DNA of 64,000 bases from Hepsetus odoe (taxonomy: Eukaryota; Chordata; Actinopteri; Characiformes; Hepsetidae). A program made the position numbers and the translations under genes. The notes under the pieces were generated by a model that made no database searches, was not told the DNA's origin, and saw only the letters and a list, made by a program, of their open reading frames with translations. The DNA lies in the NCBI GenBank assembly GCA_017165825.1, contig CM029383.1, forward strand, positions 8,764,298 through 8,828,297, in the 5' to 3' direction. Below are positions 1 through 12,700 of the stretch, in pieces (the first letter of the stretch is position 1; each line of letters begins with the position of its first letter).

Positions 1-129
1 GCTTGTTCGTTTGCCAAATGTGTCCCAGGCTAACCTTCTTCCCAAATTCGAACTCAAAAACTATGGTATAAAGAAACACTGGAGCAGCTTTCTTACTGTG
101 TTTATACAGATGACAGACAGGCGTCTGTG

Positions 130-270
130 CAGTAATGGGGACGGTACCTTGCTCAAGGACACTTCAGGGCAACCTACTGGTCGCGGATTTGAACCGACGA
201 CCTTCTGACCCTGACACACCACTGCGCATCTTAAATTTGTGTCACTTCTTCGCTGCGAACAGTCCACCAT
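130..270 (-). repeat. tRNA-derived SINE fragment
   Basis: The text 'ggtaccttgctcaagg', followed by a 'cagggcaacctactgg' block and a 'gatttgaaccgacga' box-B-like segment, matches the reverse-oriented SINE copies found complete near 38.1, 41.5, 46.8 and 63.5 kb. The copy is truncated and diverged. Confidence 0.6.
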
Positions 271-963
271 CTAAAAAATATGGACACTGGTCCTCTGTGG
301 TCAGAATCTGAGTGGTGAGGAAGTTGGAGGAGGCTTTTCACCTGTATAATGTACGGTGCTTCTAATAAAGTGGCCAGCAAGTGCACCAGGTATGTGTTTG
401 TAATATTTTAGGATTTTGGTTCTAATGATCTAATAATTTTGCTGCTGTGGATTCACTACGTAGTGCCTCTAAACTCCATATGATTGAATGGGATTTTTGC
501 CAGCTTGCTGGAAAGCTTGCCTGACTTAGCAACAGTTGCTATGCAAGGACAGTTGGGTTAATTCATAATAGTAAAATCCCTGTGACTGGTCCGTTTGCAG
601 AAACAGGTCTTCCGAATTGTGAGTCTGTGTTTAGCGTCTGCGGACTATGTGTTTTGTTTATGGGTGTGTGTATGATTTTGTGTGTGTATATGTGTTTTGT
701 TTATGGGTGTGTGATTTTGTGTACGTGTGTTTTGCTTATGGGTGTGTGTGTGATTGTGTGTGTGTAACCCTCATCTCAGGGTGTGTAACTCAACCTCTCA
801 GCTCCCTGCCCACATACACCCCTATCTCTCTCTGTCTTTTTCAGGCTGTTTGACTTTCGCTCGTCTCTGTCTCTCTCTCTCTGTCTTCCTCTCTGTCTTA
901 CTCTCTATGTCTCTCTCTGTCTCTCTCCTATCCGCCTGTCTTCTCCTTAGATATCAGTTTCAC

Positions 964-966
964 CCA

Positions 967-999
<33 letters not shown>

Positions 1000-1109
1000 T
1001 GCAGTGTGTGTGCAGCAGTGTAATTAAGACTGTTGCAATGCATACTGCCTCCAACAGCAGTTAATGGCTGTGTGTGTGTGTGTGTGTGCGTGTGAGTGTG
1101 TGTGCGCGC

Positions 1110-1151
<42 letters not shown>
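964..1151. repeat. (TG)n microsatellites
   Basis: Two long TG-dinucleotide tracts lie at about 968-998 and 1070-1151, with occasional GC and GA interruptions. They are simple repeats; the Val/Cys-rich frames across them are artefacts. Confidence 0.95.
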
Positions 1152-1154
<3 letters not shown>

Positions 1155-1680
1155 GGTTTGTATTACTGTACTTTTGGGGCCTCAAACTTGTTTGCTAACT
1201 GAACAGTTGGGGACCTTTGGATTTGTGGGGACTGTTACTACAATAATCAATTAATGGGCTCCAAATGTCCTCATAATCTTAGGAATATGGATATCATCTG
1301 AAGAAGTGGAGTCATTTTGCTGCTCCACACAAGGAAACACAAGCGTTTTTATATCAGAGTAAATGTTTTGCTTGGACTGAGTTGCCTGATTTAGTTTTGT
1401 CTATGTTTTTGTTTAACATCCTTGGATGACCTGAAAGGCAGAATAAAATTATCATTAGTTTATGCTGCATTTCACTTACTGAGTTTAAGGTCAGGGTTAG
1501 GTTTAATCCATTACTGATTAACTACTGTTTAAGATGAGAAACTGAAAAGGGGGTTTGTATTGGCCGTGGCTGAATTGGTAGGAAATTGCATTTTAATAAT
1601 GCATTTAATAGATCTATTATTAATATCACAAAAAAATTAGATGCACTGACTCTATATCTGTTTTCCTCAGTCTTAGTGCA

Positions 1681-1682
<2 letters not shown>

Positions 1683-1729
<47 letters not shown>

Positions 1730-1955
1730 CAACAGATGAAAGCTGAGAAAGTGAATGGAGGAGGTTGGCGGACAGACAAAAGGAAACAGTGAGAAACTTT
1801 ATATCACAGATAATAAAAGGGACTGGATATGAAAGTCATTAACACACTGTTTATAGTCACTGTACACCGTATTGTTATAAGAGTGCCGCTCCCTTGTTTT
1901 AGGTGTGTGTGTGTGTGGGTGTGGGTGTGGGTGTGTGTGTGTGTGTTTGTGTGTG
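1683..1955. repeat. (TG)n microsatellites
   Basis: A nearly pure TG tract lies at about 1685-1729. A second, interrupted TG/GGGTG tract lies at about 1902-1955. No gene content is seen between them. Confidence 0.9.
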
Positions 1956-2360
1956 TTTGGAGCTGAAATAGTTACGTTTCCACAGGAAGTTTATGCCACT
2001 TCCTCTTTAACGGCTTAAAGTGCACATGTTCTTACATTCAGGTTTTTATTTAAGATCAAAGTCCTCGTTTCTCCTCTCTGGTCTGTTTGGTTTTTCGTCT
2101 TATTTCACTCACGTGCACAGAGCAGATACTGCAGCAGTCTTGCTGCTTCAAACGTGTTGTTCAATCAGTTCAGTGGCTCAGGGGTAACTTTACTGGCAAA
2201 AGAAATAAGCTTTTTTGTATTTTATGTTAAGATTTTATTTCAAACTAATCTAGGACATTTTTATTGGTCCATTCATGTTGTGTTAGGTGTCATCATAAAG
2301 TCCAGCTATTTTCAGAAACATTAGTAATGATAGTAATAGTGCATATAATAATAACAACAA

Positions 2361-2364
2361 CAGC

Positions 2365-2397
<33 letters not shown>
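2361..2397. repeat. (AAT)n microsatellite
   Basis: About ten uninterrupted AAT/TAA triplets, preceded by AT-rich AAC-type sequence. Confidence 0.9.
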
Positions 2398-2399
<2 letters not shown>

Positions 2400-2984
2400 T
2401 GATAAATAGTTGCAGAATTTGTCTCAAATTTTGGCCAGCGTTACACAATGAACTTCAATTATTGTCTTTCATAGTGATGTAAAACTCTTCTACAGAAAAT
2501 TAGCACCATTGATAGTGCCGTTCATGGTGGAGGGACACAGGCAGGACATTGTGAGACACCAATGAAAAGCAATTTAATTCAGGTTCTCTATTTTAAAATG
2601 ATCAAATGTAACACCAAACTGACTTTTCTATACTCAACCACTTTATTCTGGAAGAATTTTACAAAAATGGTGAACATCTCCTTTTAAGTGTAGTAAATGT
2701 CTCAATATGAACTCATACAGTATTCGTGCAAACACACACACACAGGGCTGTGGCCCCATTCCTGCCATTCCAATGCTACTTGTCCCCACGCTTGCCTAGC
2801 TGATATGACACACTGATGTGACGGACACACACTTATCAAAGCACTACACACACCCTGAACAACAACAGAATGTGTGTGTGTTTCAGTGTGTGGGGACATA
2901 CTCTGATAGAGTAGCAGCGAGTGTGCTGGGGAAAGATTAGGGTGTGTGGGAATTTCCATTGAGAATTCAGAACCATAGCCATTG

Positions 2985-2987
<3 letters not shown>

Positions 2988-3031
<44 letters not shown>
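2988..3031. repeat. (TG)n microsatellite
   Basis: A pure TG run of about 20 units ending in a short alternating GC stretch (gcgcgcgc), the kind of sequence that can adopt Z-DNA. Confidence 0.95.
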
Positions 3032-3035
<4 letters not shown>

Positions 3036-3375
3036 CAATGCAAATCTACTTGGAACTTGATCTGAATGTAAGAGATTCTGGGAAAAAAAGCCTACATTTC
3101 AAGAAAATGTCCCAAAGCCTGCATGCTGCTGCAGTTGTCATTTTAGCCCCTTAGCATTAAATCTTCTTCTCATAGTGAGAAATTTTTAAATCTGAAGCTG
3201 GGGTGGACCTTGATTTTTGAAAGCTCTTTATCCAAGGGAGTTGTTATGGTGGTCTGTTGGGTTTTGCACAGTTGTTATGGGCCCCATTTTTGAGCATGTT
3301 CCTGACTTGAGCAGTCCAAGCCCCATCTTTGTGCAACATAAACTCCATCTGTAAATCTTTCTTTCTCTCTTTCAG

Positions 3376-3432
3376 GCTGAAGTGTTGCTGTCTCTGTTCT
3401 GCACTGGAGGGATTCCTGTGTGCGTTAGTGTG
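3376..3432 (+). other. Candidate 5' UTR exon of kdm6b
   Basis: A strong pyrimidine-rich acceptor (tttctctctttcag) precedes 57 bases that end at a GTGAGC donor, about 120 bases before the exon with the kdm6b start codon. There is no in-frame ATG, so it would be a non-coding leader exon. Inferred from splice signals and position only; transcript data would decide. Confidence 0.45.
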
Positions 3433-3554
3433 GTGAGCATTTGTTCACTGATTGGATGCTGGTGCATCGGTTTTCTGCAAAATATCCTGTGTGTTTCGAC
3501 TCTATGTCCACAATAACACTCATTTGTATGTATGTAGGTATTGCCCCAGACTGG

Positions 3555-6500
3555 ATGTATCACGCAGCAGATCAGTATTCTGGGCGGTACTCATGGGACT
3601 CCTTCCCCTCCGGTGGCTCCAGCAGAGCAGCATGGGCTCCAAGCTCCGGCCGCAACTGGGCTGCTCCATCCAGGTTTGATCTTAGTCCACATTTGGGCTG
3701 ACTACTTAAATGCCCCTTCAGCTGCTTACAGAAAAACAAAATTTTGTTTACCCTTAGTTTACAGGCCTTTTTTGTGCCATGGCTCAGGTGGTTACCAACC
3801 TGACAAACCTGACCACCCTGGGGCAGTCAGGTTATATTTTCTCCATAGAGTACTTGTTCACATATCTGATCTGATTAAATCTAGCGTACCTGAAATGCAT
3901 TGAGGCTCCATTGAGAATTGAAGGTGATTTGGGACACATTCCTTTAGCAGTGTGTATGCAAAAGGGTCCTGGGCCACACAGAAGGACTGGGATATGATCA
4001 TACTGTGACTGAATAGTTGAATGAAGCCCGTCTGCTCACAATGGCTTGTCCCGATCTATAATAAATATCAAAATGCTGGTAGAGCTGACTGGCACGTGGA
4101 TCCATCAGTTAAAAGTTTCTTTTAACTGCTGACACAAAGCACAGGAAGTGCATCGCTGCCTCCTGAATTTGGTCTCTGCAAAGGGAAGTGATGTCTGTTT
4201 GTTTGCATATATAGCAGGGAAGTGAGATCAGATCACTCTGAGGTCGAGGGCAGAGTCGTGTTTTCCCATTAATGTCACTTTACAAATGTCACAGGATCAT
4301 CTTAATTACTATCCTAAAGAGAAAATCTGCCTTCTTTGGGCATGTCACTTCAAAATTAAGCACCATTTCTGTGCTCTGTGGAAAAGCGTTCCCATTTTTA
4401 TCCACTTGGTATTTTGTTGTCTAGCAAACCTAGCTATTTTTAATGTGCTGTGTCCATGAAGTGTATCGATAATGTATTCAACGACCATCCTTACATCAAA
4501 ATAATTTACCTTGCTTAATTTACGAGCAATAAAATACTTGTGACATGACTTTTTCCCATCACATTTGTCTGCATGATGCCTACCAAACACCAGATTGTCC
4601 TATAAGTGCTTATCCAGCCTCTGTTCATCCACAGGGCCAGTGGAGGAGTGTACCAGCCCCAGCACCCAGGCCTGGGCCACACATCAGGAAGAAACCATCA
4701 CAAAGCTTATAACAACAGGTAGGTTTGAGACAATAAAAATTCACACTTTCAACTTCTAGACAAGACCTTCTAAGAATTCATTGTGTCCTGTTGTGTTCAG
4801 ACCTCCAGAGTTGAGCAGGGACAGAGCTCACGGTCAGCCCAGAGAGAGAGGCCCTGGCAGGGCCCCACGGCCCTGGGCTCCAAACCATCAGAACCACCAG
4901 AACCCAGACCGGGCCGCTGTTAATAGCTACAGCTCAGGGTGTGGAGGAACCTTCTCCAACAGCAACAATCACGGCAGCCAGCCTCAGAGGGTGAGATGAA
5001 GTGAAAGACAGATGAGGGATGTGTGAGCAGCTAAGCCACCACAAATAAGGATGTAACCATTGCATTGATTTTTGCTCTTTGTACAGAGCATGAAGCGCTC
5101 CTTTCTAGAAAACCAGACCTCATCTTTTGAAGCTCCATCAAAGATTTAAAAGTGCATTAATAATAATAATAATAATAAAAATAATAGACACAGAAAGCAT
5201 AATTTCATTGCCAGACCTCAAATTATGGCCAGTGTTAGAGTGTCATTCAGAGTGAGTTAGGAGTGAAATGCTCTATTCCAGAGGAACTTAGCTTCTTCAG
5301 GTGGTGAATGGAACCAGATGTCTGAAACTCCTTCAAAGAAAGTTGCTCCAAGAAATGATTCTGAAGGTGCTGCCTGATACCTGTGACATTGTTTCACCAG
5401 TGTTGGGAGAGGATTTGTGCCCAAATTAAACCCACCCGTGGTGCAGGGATACATGCAGGGTGACATCAGGCAAAATAGTTCCCTAAAGAACACCAAGTTA
5501 GTTCGGATTTGCCAGTTTTCCTGGCAACATTAAACAGAGGGAAACAAAATTTGTTCAAGTGTCCCCTTTCATCAGCACATCAATGACAATACAAACATAC
5601 CCATGATTGTGTGTATGGGCACCTGAAACTCATTACAGGCACTGGAACATTATCTGTTTTTCTTCTTTTCTCAGTATGGAGGCCCTCACCAGCAGCAGCA
5701 GCGACCCCCGCAGGGACAGGGAGAGAGATGGAGTCCAGCGGGCCCGTCTCGGCCCTTCCATAGTCCTGCTCTTAAACGGGCAGCCCCCCTGCACAACGAC
5801 TCAGCCCCTCATCGAAACCCTTCACCGTCCAGAGACGACTGCCCCAGCAAGAGGAGCAAAAGCAACAGCTCACACCAGGTTGGTGCAATTGATCCATTGC
5901 TTCTGACCTTAAAGCATTAGATTAGACAAATGTTTGATTTATTTCCCAAAATATAGCTGATGACACAGAGAGGATAATTTAACTAATATGAAATTGAAAT
6001 TTGACCTTATTTTAGTCCATTTTAAACATTACAGTAAAACAATGTAACAAGGCGTTTTAGCAGCACCTGGTGGCCCAGATGAGTATTGCCAAATACAGGC
6101 TTAAATATTCTGCTGTGTCTGGATTCTTTAGGCTTACCCCCCAAGAATGAAGCAGCCTATGAACCGTCCTCTCTTGTCCCACCCCCCTCGCACCTGGAGC
6201 CCCCCATACAGGAATAATACCCATTGGAGTCAAATGAATAAGAGGCATTCTCCTTCACATTTCCAGGTCAGACCCCAAATCCTTTGAAATGTCTCGTTTG
6301 CCTTCAAAGCACTGCAATTCTAGCAACTATGCTTCCTACTTTGAATACAACAATTTATTCATCTAATTAATGTACTTTCCACATTGTTGCTGTCAAAACA
6401 GGAGCCCAGTCAGTCCAGTAGCCGTGATCAGTCCCACAGAACCCATCCTACCTCCCCTGCCCTCTGCAGCCCTGCCCAAGCCTTTCTGAAATTGAACCAC

Positions 6501-6740
6501 CACCACCACCACCCCCGAGAACATCCGGGTCTCCATGGAACCAAAGGGGACTGGGGGCGTCCTGTTGCTCCCTCACCAGCAAACCTCACCAGAGTGCCTT
6601 ACAGCCCCCAGCACCAGCCCCCTGCACCCACACACAGGCACCCAGATGCATCTGGAAGTGGAACTTCAGTGTCTCATTCTAACCGTGGTTCACCCACACT
6701 AGCCTGGAAAGCCCAGGATCTACCTGCCAGGCAGAGCAAT
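3555..6740 (+). CDS. kdm6b: kdm6b coding exons 1-6: disordered N-terminal region
   Basis: Six short exons encode residues 1-357. The sequence is low-complexity: a Q/P run after YGGPH (exon 4), a KRAAP segment comparable to the VKRAAEPP segment of human KDM6B, an RPF/SRPF stretch, and five consecutive His residues after LKLN in exon 6. All junctions are standard (AG acceptor, GTxxG donor), phase 2 after exons 1 and 2 and phase 0 after exons 3 to 6. Homology here is weak, so individual exon limits are less certain than in the catalytic part. The longer frames at 5607-5906 and 6934-7161 overlap these exons in the wrong frame. Confidence 0.8.
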
Positions 6741-9700
6741 GTGAGTAGCTGTCTGAGAACACCAATTGATTTAAGCCTGCATGATAGCAAACCTTGTTCA
6801 AAAGTTCCTTAATGAGATATTTTTAAAGTATTCTCACTAAAGCCTGGTGTTTCTCCACAGGAGACTAGACGCTCTGTTTCAGGACAGGATGGATGGCAAC
6901 TACCGCAGGCACTGAAAGAGGAAGGGAGGCGCCATGGCACCCCCAAACACACCCATGGTGCCACCTCTGGGAGAGACCACTGCAAGCGGCGAAGTCCAGC
7001 TGCCGAGGGCTCTACGGCCTCTCCGAGCCCTGAACCTGGATCACAGAGGTCAGAGGGGAAAAAGAGCAAACTTTCCAAACACCAGAGTCCATCTAATCAC
7101 AACCACTCCAGTTCCTCCAACCACAGCAGCCAGGAGAGTCGTCTGGACACTGACCCGCTGAAACATGGCCAGTCAAAGAAGAGGCACAGGGAGCGCGAGA
7201 GGAGGAAAGAAAGAAATGGTGAGGAAGGGAGGGGTAAGATGGAGAGAAAACCGGAAGCAAAGAAAAAGAAGAAAGCAAGGGAACAGGGAAGAGGTCATCG
7301 GGAGAGAAAGGGGCTACACCGAAAAGGGGAGATAACTGAGAGAAAAGTAAAGGATGGGAAGAAAAGGGAGAAGAAAGCACACAAGGATGGAATCAAGAAA
7401 GGAGCCAAAGAGCGCTTTAGAAGAAAAATGCCCACCCAGATTCCATCATCAGACTCTCCAACCACTTTTGAGTCTCCAGCTGTCCTGCATACATCACCAT
7501 CTTCAGCCCACAGTTGTGTAGAGAATGGAGGAGAGGAGGAGGGCAGCTGCCATTCTGACTTCTCCCAAGCCTCAGGGTCTATACCATCCTTTTCCACTCC
7601 TCTAGCCAATCGGAGCCATTCTCCTCCATATCTTTCAAAAGATGCTGCCAATAACATGACTTCAGAAAACAATGAAAGCCTGTCATCCTCTGAACCTATG
7701 ACTCCAAACACCAGCAGCTATAAGAGGCATCATGAAGAACAGCCTGACCTCAAAGTTTTTACCTCTGCTAGCAATGTTCAGCATGTTCTTATGATGGATG
7801 AATCTAATGTGTTGGAGAAGAGTGCTCTCCAGCAACCTGAGGCAAGGCCACAACATGCTCCAGACTTGCTGCCTGCCCACGGCACCTGTACGGAGGACCA
7901 CCTTCGGCTGGACCCATCTGCAAGTCCTCCTGTCCTGAGCTGGCAGGGCTCCCCTGTCTCAGACCTCAGTGAGGAAGAGGAGGATATGGTGATGAGGAGG
8001 CCTGTACTCCAGCCCAGCCCCACAAACATCTCTCCACTTCGAGATCCAGAAGAGCTCTGGAAAGACCCTGGTGAGTCCAGGAAAGCTCACTTGCACTGCG
8101 GTTCAGATTAACTGGTAACATGTTTATCACAGTGACATCATTAAATCACCAAGAAAGGTCTGGTACAGAATTTTCTCTTCTCCTTTTTGGTCCACATTCC
8201 TGGAATTTTCTAATTGTGTATCTGAATAATTTAATAGTAAGCTGATTAAACGCTGTTCCCTAAGAGTGAGGTCCCAGCTTCTTGTCCTCACTGTCTTTCA
8301 TGTCTCTCATTTCAGTAGATTCTTTGTATCTGCTGAATACCTCTTTGTAGTTGCTGGGCAATAAACCCTATGATCAATATCTGCACCTGTAGTTTGTAGG
8401 AAGCCTGTAGTTTAAGGGATTGTTTAATCAAGAAAAAATCACTGACATTTTGATTCTAATTTGCAGGAGTATCTTGGCCAGACTGCCAGCACAGTGACCT
8501 GGCAAAATTATATGGCCTTGCCGGGACTTCTAAGAAAACGGTGAAAGAGGAAGAGAAAGGATGTGAAGCAGAGAGGAAGAACAGCAGCACAACAAGCTCT
8601 CAGGACACCCAGAGACCCCACCCATCCCAGACTGATTGCATTTCAGGCTCAAGCAGCTATAGGTACAACTGCAGATGTGACCTTTTCAGCCGTCCATGTC
8701 CTAATGCCCTGGCTGGAGTTAAATGCTCTTCCTCTCTATCACTGGGCCCAGAGATATCACCTTTAGAACAACCAAGCCCAGGTTCCTCAAAGGCTAGATC
8801 CCCAAACACCTTATACCTAAATGATGGGACTGCAACTGACCTGGAACCAACGGATCTTGCCCCATCCTCAACTGGACTTTCAAAAACCGACCCATCCTCA
8901 AGTGGCCTGTGTCAAACGGACTTGAGCCCAACTCCTTTGTGCACTGGTTTGTCTGACACTGGCCCAACCTCCCCTGGAACAGGCCCAACCAACCTATCCC
9001 AAACTGAGCAGAACCCCAATAACCAGATCCCATCCGGCCCCTGCGAGTCTCCCTCAAGTCCGGCTTTGAAACCTGAGGAGGATAGAAACCCAAAAGAAGA
9101 GAGAAAGGAGGACCAAAGTGTTCATCAGGACGTTGGAGATGAAGTAATCAAAGCTGTAGAATCATACAAGGAGTCTACCTGTACCTCTCTGGAGGAGGAG
9201 AAAGAAGCAAAGCTGATGTCACCTGCCACCCTGCAGGCCAAACTGGCCCACAGTTGTGAAATGCTGCTGACTCAAAGCTCCAATCCTGTCTCTGTCCCAG
9301 TGTCAGAGAGAAGGAGTGAAACAAAGGAGTCCAAAACCAAGAAAGCATCTAGTAAAGTGAGGGAGAAGAAGGGTGAGGGGGAGAAGAGGCAGAAACGAAA
9401 GCTCAGAAAAAACCAGGAAGGTTCAAATCTTGGTGAAGGAGCAGAAAGAGCACACAAGAAGCATAAACGAAAAACTGAGAATGAGGCACAGCGTTGTTCT
9501 GCTAATTCCATGCAGCGTTCCTCTACCTCCAGTGGCCGTTCCAAGCAGCTCAGGGACAACCAAGCAGTTACTGTAGACAGCATCAAGCGGCAGAACAAAG
9601 TGGCCAAGGGAGAGAAAGAGCAGAAGCAAGGAAGAGAGGAAGAAAAGAGAGACAAATCTGCAGGGGAGAAAGAGAAAAAAGATAATAAAGCGTGTCTACC

Positions 9701-12700
9701 ACAGACGCCAATAAAAACAACCAACACAAATAGTGCAAGTGGTGCTGCCAAGTCTCCCATGCTGAGCAAAGCTGAATTGCTGAGGCTGAAGGCCATGTCG
9801 GCCATACCCCTGAAAGAGCTGAAGATCATCCTGGTTAAAGTGGACAGCCATGGGAGGCAAAGTTTTATTGCCTCTGAGACTGAAGAAAAAAGGAACCTGC
9901 TGAAGGAGATCAGCATTAAGAACACGGCAGTAGAGATCATCAGAGCCTGCAAGTGAGCCTCTGTCTGTTTTGCTTGGAGTGGCCATTTAACAGAACCTCC
10001 TATCACATCAATTCCTTCACTGACCATTTAGGAAGTCCAACTAACCTAGAGGTCCACCATATACAGTACCATGTGAAAGTCTTGAGCCTTCACTCATTCC
10101 TTTATATTTTGTAGGAACATTAGCTAATAGTTGTAGTGATTCATTGCAACATGTGCAAGGGATCCGAAGGTCATGGGTTCGAATCTCAGACTTGTCAGTT
10201 TCCCTACGGTGGCTTCCAACAAGGTACCAACCACCATTGTTCTTCAGCACAGCCTAAACTTTCAGTCATGTTCAGTACTCTACACTTCTTGAAGGACGTT
10301 CCAAAGCTCTTTTTTCTGGACGTCGGCTGCTTTTTGGTTTCCGTTCTCTGTGGAGAGGATCCCACACCAACTCTGCTCAGGTACAGAGACTGTACTGAAA
10401 ATTTGTCCTTCATGAAGAACTGGAGAACTGTTCCTCAATGATGCATCAAACATACAGGAAAGGCTGGCTTTTTGGAAGCAAAATACAAAGAAATAAGCAG
10501 CTAAAGATTTTGCACAGCGCCGCAGGTTCACAGTTACAGGATGTTCAATTTGTAATTCATTCTCTGCTCCTGGAGAGTGTTAAGATGGTGAGCCATTCTC
10601 AGCCCAGCAATGTCTCATGGTAGTGTGTATGGTTCTGTAGCTGTTTTTTCTTCACACGTTATTGTTGCTGTTAGGCTGAAAGTAGCCCTGTGGTCATAAA
10701 CCATTTGACAGTGCACAGCTAGAGCATGCTTAACACAAAACCTCAGCGGATGTGCAACAGCTTCTAGCTGTACATCAGGAAGGTGGTCGTACAAGAATAT
10801 AGCCTTGTCGAAGAGGTTGCCTTAATTTCTTCATATTCTGCTTCCAGAAGTTGTTGTATGTTTACTGTCTTGTTTAGGAATGCATCTCCAGATCTTCCTG
10901 AAGGACAGTGTTTTTGTCTCTAATTTTCAGTCCAGTCTCTGTACCTGAGCAGTTCTCCAGATCTTCCTGAAGGACAGTGTTGTTGTCTCTCATGTTCAGT
11001 CCAGTCTCTGTACCTGAGCAGTTTGATAGTTCTGTGTTGGTTAATCCACACAGTGATCTACGTCTGAACCTTCAAGCAGAACAAAGCATCTAACTTAAGA
11101 CGTGAAGCAGTGAAGAAGCAGGTGCAGATGATTCCAGATGATCAGCGGATTCATTTATTGCTGATGTTAAACACTGAGTGGAGAACCCCCTTATCTAGAA
11201 CCTTGTATCTTTAGACACTTTGCCGCCTTTTCTTTAATTTACTCAAAAAATGGTAATATTGCACCAACAAGATGATTCCCTACAAAATATAAAAGAATGA
11301 GGGATGGCTCAAGATTTTTCACATTGTGTGTGGACTTGTGGACTTGTGGACTTCACTTTTAGAAGATGGAACTATTGGGTCAAATTATTTCAGTTCCCTT
11401 TCTTTCTCTTTCTCTCTCTCTGACAGAGGGGCAAAAGTGAAGGGCAAGTTCCGTGAGTCCTATCTGTTGCCTACACTGTCTATAAAGCCTGTGTTAAATG
11501 TTGAGTCTCCCATACCCCGAGAGAAGCTCAATCCTCCAACGCCCAGCATCTACGTGAGCATAAGACTCATACCTTTTACAGAGTGTGAAGTACAGGGGTC
11601 CTGATCGAAGCTTGAGACCCTTTAGAGCTTTTCAGTTTGTTCAAACAGTTTTCCTTCACATTAATATGGTTTTATGTACAGAATATCATTAAAAGATTCA
11701 AGACGCGGACACATTTTGGTTCAGAAACCTTGAAATAGTTTATCAAGGCACAGTATATTGCTCCCTGCTGACTCTCATTTATGTGTGTGTTTAGCTCGAG
11801 AGTAAGAGAGATGCATTTTCTCCAGTGTTGCTGCAGTTCTGCACAGATCCCAAAAACCCCGTCACTGTAATCCGCGGCTTGGCTGGATCCCTCCGGCTCA
11901 GTGAGTACCATCCTGACACAGTACCATCACAATCATCTCCCCTAGAAGTGGATGGGGGTCGAGTGGTAGGATACTTGACAATGGACCAAGAGGTCACAGG
12001 TTCAAATTCCACGCCCCGGGATGACCACCATTGGGTTCCTGAGCAAGACCCTGAACCCCAAGTTGCTCCACATGGACTTTCCCTGTATTCCAGAATTGGA
12101 AGCTTCTCTGGGGAAGAGTGTCTGCTAAATGTTGTAAATTGTTAGAAAATCATTGTTACACAATGGCAAATAGTCACTTCACTCACTTCAAACTGCACAA
12201 TAATGAATCACACCCCAAACATAAGCAAAAACACCAAAGAGAACCTTCCAGTTATTGTCTAACTCACTGCAATTTAGCCTTTATCAATTGCATTTTCCAT
12301 CTTTACCTACTTAACTGTACTGTCCTGACTACCATATTTATATTAGTTTTCTTCCAATGGTTCTCCAACTTCTCACTGTTTTTGCTGGGCTTTTCCCTTT
12401 CTATCTTTGTTTAGACCTGGGTTTATTCTCTACTAAGTCCTTGGTGGAGGCCGATGCTGAGCATGCTGTGGAAGTGAGGACTCAGGTACAACAGCCAGCT
12501 GATGAGAACTGGAACACTGCAGGTTCAGCTCAGGCTTGGCCCTGTGAGAGCAGTCGATCCCACACCACCATCGCCAAGTATGCTCAATATCAAGCTTCCA
12601 GCTTCCAGGAAAGCTTGCAGGTACAAAGACTGGCTTTCCAGCAGATTGTGTGTACTGCTGTGTCTGCAGCTAAACATTGTCCTCCCCTTACCTCAGGGCA

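Larger units (their letters stand above)
1..3375. other. Upstream/5' intronic region of kdm6b, no coding exon seen
   Basis: No reading frame here resembles a protein and no convincing coding exon was found. The stretch holds several (TG)n tracts, a short (AAT)n tract, a CT-rich stretch near 840-950 and one SINE fragment at the left end. It probably contains 5' intron or promoter sequence of kdm6b, but I cannot place a transcription start. Confidence 0.5.

Noticed and set aside
594..618. Possible micro-exon between 'tttgcag' and 'gtgagt'
   Set aside because: Only about 18 bases, no evidence of coding or conservation; chance splice-like motifs are common.
9272..10027. 251-aa minus-strand frame
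   Set aside because: Antisense shadow of kdm6b exon 8, whose plus frame matches KDM6B.
10130..10200. Possible tRNA gene from box-B-like 'gggttcgaatctc'
   Set aside because: No complete cloverleaf or matched A box; it is a SINE fragment. The same holds for the box B motifs near 13.3, 38.3, 41.6, 46.0 and 63.6 kb.
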